Source: Actinomadura macra NBRC 14102
Lineage (GTDB): Bacteria; Actinomycetota; Actinomycetes; Streptosporangiales; Streptosporangiaceae
Assembly (NCBI RefSeq): GCF_001552215.1
Contig: NZ_BCQT01000007.1
Coordinates: 80,748-144,747 of the forward strand
Direction of reading: 5' to 3'
DNA: 64,000 nucleotides
The position numbers were made by a program, and so were the translations under genes. The notes under the pieces were generated by a model. The model was not told where the DNA came from. It did not search any database and worked only from the letters and a program-made list of their open reading frames with translations. This document shows, piece by piece, positions 26,615 to 35,096 of this stretch (the stretch's first letter is position 1; each line of letters opens with the position of its first letter).

Positions 26615-28165
26615 TCAGTCGCCGCTGAGCAGGCGCTCGCGTCGGGACACGACCGTGGGCAACCGCGGGTCCCCCGGCGGCAGGACGGCCCGGAGCCGTT
26701 CCAGCGCCTCCAGGTCGGTGCGCCCGGGCTCGGTCTGCGCGTAGGTCCACAGCGCGTCGGCGCCACCGCGGTCCAGGGCCTGCCCGCGGACCCGCACGGC
26801 CAGCTCGTCGCGCTCGGCGCGGACGGCGGGCGCGTCGGAGCGGGGCAGCAGCTCTCCCCCGTACAGCCGGACGGCGGCGGTGACGTCTCCCTCGTCGAGC
26901 AGCCGCCGAACGGTGAGGAAGTCGGCGTCCACCGCGCAGCCGAGCCGGTAGGGCTTGGCGCGGACGAGGTCACCGAGCTGCACGCGCAGCCGGTGGATCT
27001 CGGCGCGGACGGTGCCGGGGCTGCCCTCGTCCCCGTACAGGTGCGCGGACAGCCGGTCGCCGTTCAGCCCCTCGGGGTGCAACGCCAGCAGCGCGAGTAT
27101 CTCCGCGTGCCGCAGCGTCAGCGGCAGGTGCGCGCCGTCCAGCCGCGCGGACGGCTGATCGGTGCCGAGCAGCGACAGCGCGAGCAGCGGCCCGCCGCCG
27201 GCGCCCTGCCCGGCGGTGACCACGGGGCGGCGCCCCGACGGCATCCGCAGCAGGAACACCTCACCGAGCGGCTCGGCGACCGCGGCGCGCCCGTCGGGCA
27301 GGGTGACGGTGGCGCCCGGGACGGGAACGGCGAGGCGGCGACCACGCCACTCGTCCGGCCCGGCGGCGAGGACGCGACCGGTGGCGGTGAGCAGCAGCGC
27401 GCCGCCGCACAGCCCCCGCAGCCGCGGCAGGAACCGTTCGCGGAGCCGCTCGTCCCGCAGCCGCATGTCGTTCTCCAGGCGGGCCTCGGCGAGGCGCGCC
27501 GCCGCGGCGACGAGCGCGACCGTCGCGGGGTGCAGCGTGTCCGCGATGGCGCTGACGTCGATGCAGCCGATCACCCGCCCGGAGTCGGGATCGGTGATCG
27601 GGGCGCCGGCGCACGACCAGCGGTGCAGGATATGCGCGACGTGCTCGGCGGCGTACACGTACACGGGGCGCCCGGTGGCCAGCGCGGTACCGATGCCGTT
27701 GGTGCCGATGGTCCCCTCCGACCAGCAGAACCCCTCGGTCAACCCGACCGCGTCGGCCGCCCGGCGCACGGCCGGCGGCCCGTACGTCCACAGCGCGTGC
27801 CCCGACTCGTCGGCGATCACCATCAGGTGGTCGGACTCGTCGGCGAGGCCGCGCAGCAGGTCGCGCAGCAGCGGCAGGTGCGGATCCAGCGGGTGCGCGA
27901 CGCGCGCGTCGGCGAGGGTGTCGCGGTCGAACACCAGCGGCGCCGCGCGCACCCCGGCGTCAACACCGGCCTCCCGCGAGCGCCGCCACGACTCGGCGAT
28001 CGGTGGACGGGCGGCGGGGCTCGCGTCGGGCCGTCCGCCCACGTCCCGTCCCCGGCGGGGCCCCGGTGCGTGCGCCGCCTCGTGGGCGAGAGCGAGCCTG
28101 CGTACCAGGTCCTTCGGCTCGCGGCACGCGTGCGGTGCCGGCGCGGCCTGATCGTGCACCACCAT
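26615..28165 (-). CDS. GAF-domain transcriptional regulator with C-terminal winged helix
   Basis: A 516-residue regulator; ATG 28165 follows AAAGGGG and is preferred to a 40-residue longer start. Residues ~45-70 (RPPIAESWRRSREAGVD) and a GAF domain at ~80-250 (SEGTIGTNGIGTALATGRPV, HRWSCAGAPI) match the sensory half of AcoR-type activators. The C-terminal ~170 residues lack the sigma-54 ATPase. Instead they contain a winged-helix region (LTLRHAEILALLALHPEGLN) followed by a BTAD-like helical part. This arrangement is typical of actinobacterial GAF regulators found near aldehyde dehydrogenase genes, but no such gene is beside it here. Its target is unknown. Confidence 0.85.
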   Translation of the reverse strand: MVVHDQAAPAPHACREPKDLVRRLALAHEAAHAPGPRRGRDVGGRPDASPAARPPIAESWRRSREAGVDAGVRAAPLVFDRDTLADARVAHPLDPHLPLLRDLLRGLADESDHLMVIADESGHALWTYGPPAVRRAADAVGLTEGFCWSEGTIGTNGIGTALATGRPVYVYAAEHVAHILHRWSCAGAPITDPDSGRVIGCIDVSAIADTLHPATVALVAAAARLAEARLENDMRLRDERLRERFLPRLRGLCGGALLLTATGRVLAAGPDEWRGRRLAVPVPGATVTLPDGRAAVAEPLGEVFLLRMPSGRRPVVTAGQGAGGGPLLALSLLGTDQPSARLDGAHLPLTLRHAEILALLALHPEGLNGDRLSAHLYGDEGSPGTVRAEIHRLRVQLGDLVRAKPYRLGCAVDADFLTVRRLLDEGDVTAAVRLYGGELLPRSDAPAVRAERDELAVRVRGQALDRGGADALWTYAQTEPGRTDLEALERLRAVLPPGDPRLPTVVSRRERLLSGD

Positions 28166-28451
28166 CAGCCCTTTCCCCGGACAGAGAACACTCGGCCCAT
28201 CCGAGGATCGGCCTAGGACGATGGCGGCGCAACCGGTTCCGGCGAACCTGACCGGCCCGGAACCGGACACCATCGGTGATGACATGGTCGCAACGTGTAT
28301 GCAACGTACGGCCGCCTACCGTACCCCCACGCCGGGAGGCAGAGGACCATCCTGTGGGCTCCGCCGCCCCGCGCGCGTCCGGGGGGAATGCGCGCGGGGC
28401 GGGCGGGGCAGGCCGACCATCGGCGCTCCCGGCGCCAGGGGGAGGAAGAGC

Positions 28452-28643
28452 ATGTTGTGCCTGACCTGTCAGCGCGTCCGTCCGGCTCTGAGCCGGACGG
28501 ACTACACCGCCGACCGCGCCCGCCTCATCGTCCTGCGGGGACTGTGCACGTGCGGCGCGATGTCCGTCCGAACAGCGCTGGGGCGGCGCCCGGACGGTGT
28601 CCGAAAACACGCCGTTCCACAGAACGACACGCAAAGTACATGA
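28452..28643 (+). CDS. Small Cys-rich protein (possible zinc ribbon), hypothetical
   Basis: A 63-residue frame with ATG 28452 after GGAGGAAG, a good ribosome-binding site. It has CLTC near the N terminus and CTC in the middle, so a small zinc site is possible. The last ~25 residues look random. A 21-base hairpin (CGTCCGGCTC-T-GAGCCGGACG at 28483-28503) lies within the frame. It could be a genuine small protein or a chance frame; no family recognised. Confidence 0.35.
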   Translation: MLCLTCQRVRPALSRTDYTADRARLIVLRGLCTCGAMSVRTALGRRPDGVRKHAVPQNDTQST

Positions 28644-28654
28644 ACCGTTTCATG
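28639..28654. promoter_or_regulatory. Inverted repeat upstream of the coiled-coil gene
   Basis: CATGAA-CCGT-TTCATG, with perfect 6-base arms, lies 55 bases before the coiled-coil gene. A candidate operator; no regulator identified. Confidence 0.35.
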
Positions 28655-28708
28655 CCAGTTCGCCTAGAGTTAGGGGGCATCCGACCACCAACCCCTGGGG
28701 GGAGCATC

Positions 28709-29308
28709 ATGACCGTGATCCCGGGTCTCGTCCGCCGCGCCGCAGCCGAGGCGGAGCACCAGCTGCGGGTGGGCATGTCCGAGGGCATGCGCCTGCTCGC
28801 GAGACTGGGCCGGGATCTGGAACGGTCGGCGGAACTCGGGCGGCTCCTCCCCTCGTACGCAGAGCGTATACGCACGCTCGAGGAGACCGTGCAGTCCCGT
28901 GATGCGGAGCTGACCGCACTGCGCACCGAGCTGGAGTCACTGGTCGCCCAGCTCAACGACCGCCTGCTCCCCCGCCTCGACGAGCGGATGGACGACACCG
29001 AACGCGACCTGGCCGCCGTCGCCACCAGCCTCATCCGCACGGGCCGCGACACCGCCGGGAACCGCGCCCGCCTCGACGCCGCCGAGCAGCGCATCGGCGA
29101 CCTGCGCGCCAAGCTCGCGCAGACCGAGCAGCGCGCCGGGCTCTGGCGCGACCTTCAGGCCACCCTGGCCAGGCTCGGCGACGACGTCGACGCCCTGCGC
29201 GTCCGTACCGGCGTCCGCGCCGCCGATCCGCCCGCCCCGGTGCCCGACCCGGTTCCCGAGCCGGCCCAGCCGCTCCCCGCCGAGCACATCACCGACCGCC
29301 CCGCCTGA
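28709..29308 (+). CDS. Coiled-coil protein, function unknown
   Basis: A 199-residue protein; ATG 28709 follows GGGGGGAG. Residues ~10-165 are strongly helical with long heptad-like patterns (LERSAELGRLLPSYAERIRT, LEETVQSRDAELTALRTELE), so an extended coiled coil is likely. The C-terminal ~30 residues are Pro-rich (VPDPVPEPAQPLPAEH). There is no signal peptide or membrane segment. It could be a cytoskeletal or scaffold protein. It is not a DivIVA homologue by any motif I can see. Confidence 0.75.
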   Translation: MTVIPGLVRRAAAEAEHQLRVGMSEGMRLLARLGRDLERSAELGRLLPSYAERIRTLEETVQSRDAELTALRTELESLVAQLNDRLLPRLDERMDDTERDLAAVATSLIRTGRDTAGNRARLDAAEQRIGDLRAKLAQTEQRAGLWRDLQATLARLGDDVDALRVRTGVRAADPPAPVPDPVPEPAQPLPAEHITDRPA

Positions 29309-29403
29309 CCCTGGACTCCCCTGAACACTGGACTCCCCGCACCCCCGACCCGCCGGGCCGCCCGCGGGTCCCGGCCGGCGTGGTGATCCGGAAGAATGGG
29401 CGC

Positions 29404-30147
29404 ATGACGGAGTCTGCGGGCAGCGAAGATGGGACCGGGCGGGTCGTCGTGGTGACCGGCGCGAACGGCGCCGCCGGGCAGGCGGTGGTACGGCGCCTCG
29501 CGGTGGACGGCGCGCACGTCGTCGCCGCGGGCCGCCGCCCCCTCGACTGGAACGACGACCGTGTCTCCCCCGCCGTGGTGGACCTGCTGGACGCCGCCGC
29601 CACCCGCGCGTGGGCCGCGGACGTCGCCGCCCGCCACGGGCGGGTCGACGGGCTCGTCCACCTGGTGGGCGGCTGGCGCGGCGGCACGCCCTTCGAGGAC
29701 ACCGACCTGGACGACTGGGCCTTCCTGCACGACCAGCTCGTCCGCACGGTGCAGCACACCACCCTCGCCTTCCACCCGCACCTGCGCGCCGCGCCACGCG
29801 GACGGTTCGCGATCGTGTCGCAGCACGCGGCACAGCACCCGAAGCAGAACGCCGCCGCGTACGCCACCGCGAAGGCGGCATCCGAGGCATGGACGCTCGC
29901 CATGGCCGACTCGTTCGCGGACGCCCTCTCCGCGAACGCCCCATCCGAGGGCGGCCCACCCGCGGACACCGGTCCGGCCGCCGTGATCCTGGTCGTGGAG
30001 GCCCTGCTGACCGACGAGATGCGCCGGCAGCGTCCCGGCGCCGACTTCAGCGCGTTCACCCACGTCGACGACCTGGCCGACGCCGTCGCGGAGCTGTGGG
30101 CCCAGCCCGCCGCCGAGGTGAACGGGACCCGGCGTGACCTCTCCTGA
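29404..30147 (+). CDS. Short-chain dehydrogenase/reductase (SDR)
   Basis: A 247-residue classical SDR. The nucleotide-binding motif is TGANGAAG near residue 20; the catalytic pair is in the YATAK segment (YxxxK), and the NNAG-equivalent is LVHLVGG. The expected Ser before the Tyr is in AIVSQHAAQ. It would reduce or oxidise a carbonyl or alcohol with NAD(P)H. ATG 29404. The threonine aldolase gene starts inside its last codons (GTG 30134), so the two are one transcript and may act in the same amino-alcohol or amino-acid pathway. Confidence 0.88.
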   Translation: MTESAGSEDGTGRVVVVTGANGAAGQAVVRRLAVDGAHVVAAGRRPLDWNDDRVSPAVVDLLDAAATRAWAADVAARHGRVDGLVHLVGGWRGGTPFEDTDLDDWAFLHDQLVRTVQHTTLAFHPHLRAAPRGRFAIVSQHAAQHPKQNAAAYATAKAASEAWTLAMADSFADALSANAPSEGGPPADTGPAAVILVVEALLTDEMRRQRPGADFSAFTHVDDLADAVAELWAQPAAEVNGTRRDLS

Positions 30148-31192
30148 CCGCACGGACGGACTCGCGGCACGCGGCTTCGCCAGCGACAACCAGGCGTCGG
30201 TCCACCCCGACGTTCTCGCGGCGCTGGCCGCGGTGAACGACGGCCACCAGCCCGCCTACGGCGCCGACACGGTCACCGCGCGGCTCCGCGACGTCATGCG
30301 ACGGCACTTCGGCGAACACGCCGAAGTGTTCCCGGTGTTCAACGGGACGGGCGCGAACGTCGTCTCGCTCCAGGCGATGTCGGAGCGGTGGAGCGCGGTG
30401 GTCTGCCCCGAGTCCGCGCACATCAACACCGACGAGTGCGGCGCGGCGGAGAAGGTCGCCGGCCTGAAACTCATCCCCGTCCCGACACCGGACGGCAGGC
30501 TGACGCCCGAGCTCCTCGACCGGTACGCGACGGGTTTCGGCAACGTCCAGCGCGCGCAGCCGTCGGCGGTGTCGATCACCCAGAGCACCGAACTCGGCAC
30601 CGTCTACACGCCGCAGGAGATCGCGGCCGTCGCGGCGGCGGCGCACGAGCGGGGCATGCTCGTCCATATGGACGGCGCCCGGATCGCCAACGCCGCCGCG
30701 GCCCTCGACCTGCCGATGCGCGCGTTCACCACCGACGCCGGCGTGGACGTGCTGTCGTTCGGCGGCACCAAGAACGGGCTGCTGCTGGGTGAGGCGATCG
30801 TCGTCCTGAACCCGGACGCGGTGCGGGGCATGGCGTTCCTGCGCAAGACCGGCATGCAGCTGGCGTCCAAGATGCGGTACCTGTCAGCGCAGCTCATCGC
30901 GCTGCTGGACGGTGACCTGTGGCTGCGCAACGCCCGGCACGCCAACGCGATGGCGCGGCGCCTCGCGGGCGCGGCGGGCGGGATGCCGGGGGTCGAGATC
31001 GTCCGTCCGGTCGAGGCGAACACGGTGTTCGCCGTCCTGCCGGCGGACGTGGCGGAGCGGCTCCGCAAGCGGTTCGCGTTCTACACCTGGGACGAGCGGA
31101 CCGGCGAGGTCCGCTGGGTGTGCTCCTTCGACCTCACCGAAGACGACGTGGACGCCTTCGCCGCCGCTCTGGCCGAGGAGCTCTCCGGCTGA
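30134..31192 (+). CDS. Low-specificity threonine aldolase (beta-eliminating lyase fold)
   Basis: A 352-residue PLP enzyme. GTG 30134 overlaps the SDR gene by 14 bases. The PLP Lys is in SFGGTKNGLLLGEA; the Asp that contacts the pyridine nitrogen is in LVHMDGARIANA. The length and overall pattern match bacterial low-specificity L-threonine aldolases, which split threonine or allo-threonine to glycine and acetaldehyde, and other beta-hydroxy amino acids to glycine and aldehydes. The coupled SDR could act on the aldehyde. Cytosolic. Confidence 0.9.
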   Translation: MTSPDRTDGLAARGFASDNQASVHPDVLAALAAVNDGHQPAYGADTVTARLRDVMRRHFGEHAEVFPVFNGTGANVVSLQAMSERWSAVVCPESAHINTDECGAAEKVAGLKLIPVPTPDGRLTPELLDRYATGFGNVQRAQPSAVSITQSTELGTVYTPQEIAAVAAAAHERGMLVHMDGARIANAAAALDLPMRAFTTDAGVDVLSFGGTKNGLLLGEAIVVLNPDAVRGMAFLRKTGMQLASKMRYLSAQLIALLDGDLWLRNARHANAMARRLAGAAGGMPGVEIVRPVEANTVFAVLPADVAERLRKRFAFYTWDERTGEVRWVCSFDLTEDDVDAFAAALAEELSG

Positions 31193-31222
31193 GGCCCACC
31201 TGGCCGGACCGCCTCGCGGCCG

Positions 31223-32389
31223 TCAGGCGCGGTGGGGAGATGCGGGCATCGCTACCTTGTCGCACAGTTCACGGCAGGCGACCAGGATGCGTTCCACGTC
31301 ATCGTCGCTGAGGCCCGCGTGCGTTGACAGGCGGACCAGAGTGCGGCGCAGCGACGTGGCCGGCGGGAAGAGCGCGGCGCTGAAGATGTCGCGGCTCGCC
31401 AGCGCGTCGCGGAGCAGCATCGCGTCGGCCTCCGACCCGGCGTGCAGGGCGATGATCTGCGTGTCACCCGCACCGAGGTCATAGCCGAGCGCGGTCAGGC
31501 CGCGGCGCAGCCGCCCGGTGACCTTGTGCAGCCGCTCCCGCCGCCACCCCTCCTGCCGGACGACCTCCAGCGCCGCCGCGAGGCCCGCGATGTCGTGCGG
31601 CAGCAGCGTCGTGCTGAAGACCGACGGGAACGCCGTGTGCTTGAAGTACTCCACGAAGTCCGGACGGTTGCAGGCGATCAGCCCCGCCCGACCGGGCAGG
31701 GCCTTGGCCAGGCTCGCGGTACGAAAGTCGACACGGTGCGCGAGACCGAGCGCGGCGACCAGGCCCTCACCGTGCTCGCCGTGCGTGCCGAGCGAGTGCG
31801 ACTCGTCCACCACGAGCAGGCAGCCGTGGTCGCGCGCCACGTCGACCAGGCCGCGCAGCGGGCATACCGAACCGTCGGTGCTGTAGACGGCATCGGCGAC
31901 GATCACGCCGGAGCCGCCGACCTCGATCCGGCGCCGCAGGTGCTCCAGGTCGTTGTGACGGAAGTAGGCGATCTCGGCCCCCGCCGCCCGCGCGCCCTCC
32001 CACAGCGACATGTGCGCCAGGACGTCCAGGTAGACGGGGACGTCGGGGCCCGCGACGACCTGGAGCAGCCCGGTGTTGGCGGCCCACCCGGACGGGCACA
32101 GCACCCCGGCGCCGGCGTCCATGTGCCGCGCGAAGCCACTGCCCAGCTCGATCTGCGGGTGATCGTCGGGCAGGTAGGGGCCGGGCATCGGCGCCGCGCC
32201 CTCCGCCGCCCGCAGGCTGGCGATCATCGCACCGCTGATCTCCGGATGCTCGGCGATGGCCAGGTAGTCGCTGCAGGTCAGCACGATCGCTCGGGTCCCC
32301 GGCGCCTGGGCGGGACGCGCACGGCGCTTGCCCCTGGCGCCGCGGAAGTCCTGGATGCGCTCGCCCAGTCGCTGGTGGGCGCTGGTCAT
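31223..32389 (-). CDS. CqsA-like alpha-hydroxyketone autoinducer synthase (AONS-type PLP enzyme)
   Basis: A 388-residue enzyme of the alpha-oxoamine synthase fold; ATG 32389 has GGGGGAGA ten bases upstream. Segments match the Vibrio CqsA family more closely than BioF or Kbl as I recall them: CSDYLAIAEHP, SGWAANTGLLQ, AHMSLWEGAR (residues 125-134), DESHSLGTHG (195-204) and TASLAKALPG with the PLP Lys at 229. The length equals that of CqsA. CqsA joins an acyl-CoA to S-adenosylmethionine (or an amino acid) to make 3-aminoalkenone/alpha-hydroxyketone signals. The acyl and amino substrates here are not known. No CqsS-like kinase is nearby. It is divergent from the MDMPI-like gene. Other AONS enzymes remain possible. 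Confidence 0.75.
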   Translation of the reverse strand: MTSAHQRLGERIQDFRGARGKRRARPAQAPGTRAIVLTCSDYLAIAEHPEISGAMIASLRAAEGAAPMPGPYLPDDHPQIELGSGFARHMDAGAGVLCPSGWAANTGLLQVVAGPDVPVYLDVLAHMSLWEGARAAGAEIAYFRHNDLEHLRRRIEVGGSGVIVADAVYSTDGSVCPLRGLVDVARDHGCLLVVDESHSLGTHGEHGEGLVAALGLAHRVDFRTASLAKALPGRAGLIACNRPDFVEYFKHTAFPSVFSTTLLPHDIAGLAAALEVVRQEGWRRERLHKVTGRLRRGLTALGYDLGAGDTQIIALHAGSEADAMLLRDALASRDIFSAALFPPATSLRRTLVRLSTHAGLSDDDVERILVACRELCDKVAMPASPHRA

Positions 32390-32507
32390 GGTCGTCACTC
32401 TCCCCCATCAGGCGACGGTCACCTAACGTAATTCTTCTTAATCATAGTGTGAAAAGAATCAATGACGGTGCCCAAAGCGGCGCGCCGATCCGGAAAACTT
32501 CCCCGAG

Positions 32508-32536
32508 TGGAACGAATCATTCCGTTCTGCTATACT
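32508..32536 (+). promoter_or_regulatory. Putative promoter for the MDMPI-like gene in the cqsA divergent region
   Basis: TGGAAC (32508-32513) and TATACT (32531-32536) are spaced 17 bases, 34 bases before the ATG. The surrounding GGAACGAATCATTCCGTTC is an imperfect dyad that could be an operator. The whole cqsA intergenic stretch (32400-32530) is unusually A/T-rich for this window. Confidence 0.5.
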
Positions 32537-32569
32537 GATCTCACACGCCACACCAAGGGAGAAGCGTCG

Positions 32570-33157
32570 ATGGACATCACCACATCCGGCTGGAACGTGC
32601 TCGACACCGCACACGAGGCCCTGCGCACCACCGTCCGAGGCGTCCCCGCCGACGGATGGACGCGACCCACGCCCTGCTCGGAATGGAACGTCACCCAGGT
32701 CGTCCAGCACGCCGCCGGCGACCAGCTGGCCTTCGCCGCGGCCATCACCGGCGAACCTGGCCCCGACTTCAACCCGTTCGCACCGTCCGGGACGATCGCC
32801 GGGGAGCCGGGCGCCTTCCTGGAGCCGATGCTGTCCGCCTGCGCCGCCGCCTGGGCCACCATCGGCGAGGACGCCGAGACCGTGCCCGTGCCCGTCCCGC
32901 CGAACGCCCTCCCGCCGCGCATCGGCGCCGGCGCCGCCGCGCTCGACGCCGGCGTCCACGCCTGGGACATCGCCGTGGCCACCGGCCAACCGTCGCCGCT
33001 CACCCCGGACCTCGCCCGCGAGCTGCTCACCGTCGCCAAGGAGATCGTCGAGCCGCTGCGCCAGTACGGCGCCTACGCCGCCGCGATCGAAGGAGACGGC
33101 GACGACGTCACCGCACTCCTCCACTTTCTCGGACGCGACCCCCGCTGGACCGCCTGA
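32570..33157 (+). CDS. TIGR03086-type metal-binding protein (DinB/MDMPI fold)
   Basis: A 195-residue protein of the DinB-like superfamily (maleylpyruvate isomerase N-terminal type), often mycothiol-linked. The first metal His is in VVQHAAGDQLAFA; others are in AGVHAWDIAVATG. The W.RPTPCSEWNV opening is typical of TIGR03086. ATG 32570 follows AAGGGAGAAG. It would be a cytosolic, metal- and probably mycothiol-dependent enzyme. It is divergent from the CqsA-like gene; a shared pathway is not evident. Confidence 0.85.
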   Translation: MDITTSGWNVLDTAHEALRTTVRGVPADGWTRPTPCSEWNVTQVVQHAAGDQLAFAAAITGEPGPDFNPFAPSGTIAGEPGAFLEPMLSACAAAWATIGEDAETVPVPVPPNALPPRIGAGAAALDAGVHAWDIAVATGQPSPLTPDLARELLTVAKEIVEPLRQYGAYAAAIEGDGDDVTALLHFLGRDPRWTA

Positions 33158-33280
33158 CGTCACCCGGTGGACCCGCTCCGGCGGGTCCACCGACATCCGC
33201 CACCAACCCCCCATGGCACGTTCCGCTCCAAGGCAGCCCGCGGTCGCATACCCTTCAGCCAAAAGGTCGACAAATAGGGT

Positions 33281-34318
33281 GTGGAGACGATCACCGCCGG
33301 CGCTGAACACGCGGCGCCCGCCAGGCTCCCCGACCTTGGCGGCGACGCCGCGGCAACCACCGACACCCCCTCGCCGACCCCCCGCATACGCTGGGCGGTC
33401 GCGAGCCTGCTCCTGACGGGACTCGCCGCCGTCGCGATCGTGGTCTTCGGCACCGGGCCGCTGCGCCCGGCCGCGGCGTCGATCCGGCACCTGCGGTGGG
33501 GCTTCCTGCCCGCCCTCGTGCTGCTGTCGCTGCTGCACTACGTCTTCGCCGCCGTCGCGCTGCGCGGCGCGACCGGCCGCCCGCTGCCGCTGTACGAGAC
33601 GACGCTCACGCAGTTCACCGCCGCGGCCGCCAACCGGATCACCCCGGGCGGCCTCGGCGCCGTCGCCGTCAACACCCGCTACCTCGTCTGCCGCGGGCTG
33701 CCGCTCCCGCGCGCCGCGGTCGCCGTGACCGTGCTCCAGGTCGCCGGCCTGCCCGCCGACCTGCTGCTGATGGGCGCCGTCCTCGGCACCGGCGGCGGAA
33801 ACGACCGCATGCTCGACGCCCTCGGCGACCACGCCGCGCGGGCGGCCGGTCTCGTCCAGCCCGTCCCGCTCCTCATCGTCGCCGGGGTACTGATCCCGGC
33901 GGCCGTGCTGACCGGCCGCCGCGCCGCCCGCTCCGCCGCGGTCGGACGCGCGGTCGACGGCCTCGCCGACCTGTGCCGCCGGCCCCGCGACCTCGCGGTC
34001 ACCCTCGGCGCGTCCGCGACGACCACGCTCGTCCTCGGGCTGGCGTTCTCGCTCAGCGTGCTCGCCGTGCCCGGCACCACCACCGGCCCCGGGGACGTCC
34101 TCGCCCTGCTGGCCGCCTACCTGGTGGGAGCCGCGGCCGGTTCGGCGATCCCCTCCCCCGGCGGCGTCGGCTCCACCGAGACCGCCCTCGTCGCCGCGCT
34201 CGCCGCCCTGGGCATCGCCGCCGGTCCGGCCCTCCAGGCGGTCCTGCTGTTCCGTGCGATCACGTTCTGGGCGCCGGTCCCGGTGGGGGTGTTCGCCTGC
34301 CGGACGCTCCGCCGCTGA
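33281..34318 (+). CDS. Lysylphosphatidylglycerol-synthase-TM family membrane protein (flippase-like)
   Basis: A 345-residue integral membrane protein of the LPG_synthase_TM (UPF0104/AglD-like) family with about seven segments. The family marker is present in NRITPGGLGAVAVNTRYL near residue 112, and a second in SAIPSPGGVGSTETALVAAL. There is no C-terminal lysyltransferase domain, so it is not a full MprF. Members are thought to flip lipids or help make polyprenyl-linked glycans. The start is GTG 33281, with a weak ribosome-binding site. Confidence 0.85.
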   Translation: METITAGAEHAAPARLPDLGGDAAATTDTPSPTPRIRWAVASLLLTGLAAVAIVVFGTGPLRPAAASIRHLRWGFLPALVLLSLLHYVFAAVALRGATGRPLPLYETTLTQFTAAAANRITPGGLGAVAVNTRYLVCRGLPLPRAAVAVTVLQVAGLPADLLLMGAVLGTGGGNDRMLDALGDHAARAAGLVQPVPLLIVAGVLIPAAVLTGRRAARSAAVGRAVDGLADLCRRPRDLAVTLGASATTTLVLGLAFSLSVLAVPGTTTGPGDVLALLAAYLVGAAAGSAIPSPGGVGSTETALVAALAALGIAAGPALQAVLLFRAITFWAPVPVGVFACRTLRR

Positions 34319-34411
34319 CCTTTACATAGTAAGTTCGTTCCCCCTTCCGGGGGAGCGGGTTCCCTCCCTGGGGCGATCACCCGGCCCGCACGCCATGCGA
34401 TCTTCGGATCC

Positions 34412-35002
34412 ATGACCACCCTCGCCACCACGCGGACGGCCTGGAAGGCCGCCCACACCCCGGTCGCCGGCGTCCCCCGTTGGGCGCAGATCACCGCCTT
34501 CGCCATCCCCCTCCTCGTACTGCCGTCCAGTTTGTGGCGGATCGTCGGGATCACCTTCCACGTGCCGATCATCGCGGGGGCCGACGACCTCCAGGACGGC
34601 GGGAACCTTCCGTCCTGGCTGCCCATCGAGATGTACGTGGTGCTCCTGTCGGCCCTGTCCGAGACCCTCGCCTTCACCGCCGTCGGGCTGGTCTCCACCT
34701 GGGGCGAGGTGTTCCCCCGCTGGGTTCCCTTCCTGCGCGGACGTCCCGTGCCGCCGCTCGGCGCCGTCATCCCCGCCGCCCTGGGCGCCACGATCCTGAC
34801 GCTGCTGTGGACGGTGGCCGCCATCACCATGCCCCTAGGACGGACCATGCAAGGGCGTCCCGTCCAAGGCGACAACCCGTTGAACTTCCACAGCTGGGAA
34901 GGTGTACTGGCCATCGCCGCCTACGCGCCGCTCGTGCTGTGGGGCCCACTCCTGGCCGCGGTGACCGTCGCCTACTGGCGTCGCCGGACCAACCGGGCTT
35001 GA
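34412..35002 (+). CDS. Integral membrane protein, four segments, function unknown
   Basis: A 196-residue membrane protein with four hydrophobic segments (ITAFAIPLLVLPSSLWRIVG, MYVVLLSALSETLAFTAVGLV, AVIPAALGATILTLLWTVAA, AIAAYAPLVLWGPLLAAVTV). The ATG is at 34412, without a strong ribosome-binding site. The second half of the first loop has a conserved-looking GADDLQDGGNLPSW. No catalytic motif. It is convergent with the GDSL lipase across a hairpin. Confidence 0.75.
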   Translation: MTTLATTRTAWKAAHTPVAGVPRWAQITAFAIPLLVLPSSLWRIVGITFHVPIIAGADDLQDGGNLPSWLPIEMYVVLLSALSETLAFTAVGLVSTWGEVFPRWVPFLRGRPVPPLGAVIPAALGATILTLLWTVAAITMPLGRTMQGRPVQGDNPLNFHSWEGVLAIAAYAPLVLWGPLLAAVTVAYWRRRTNRA

Positions 35003-35056
35003 GCGTCGCGCCGGCGACCCCTCGGTCTGAGCAGGACAGGGCCGGAGACGCCGAAA

Positions 35057-35082
35057 GGGGCGGACGCGATCGCGCCCGCCCC
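35057..35082. terminator. GC-rich hairpin between convergent genes
   Basis: GGGGCGG (35057-35063) pairs with CCGCCCC (35076-35082), with CGCGATCGCG inside. It lies between the convergent membrane gene and the lipase gene and could stop both. There is no T-run. Confidence 0.6.
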
Positions 35083-35096
35083 CTCGACCCGCTGGT

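Noticed and set aside
31223..32389. Biotin synthesis enzyme BioF
   Set aside because: The signature segments match CqsA more closely and no other bio gene is near, though a definitive split needs a phylogeny.
33281..34318. Full MprF lysyl-phosphatidylglycerol synthase
   Set aside because: Only the membrane part is present; the C-terminal aminoacyl-transferase domain is missing.
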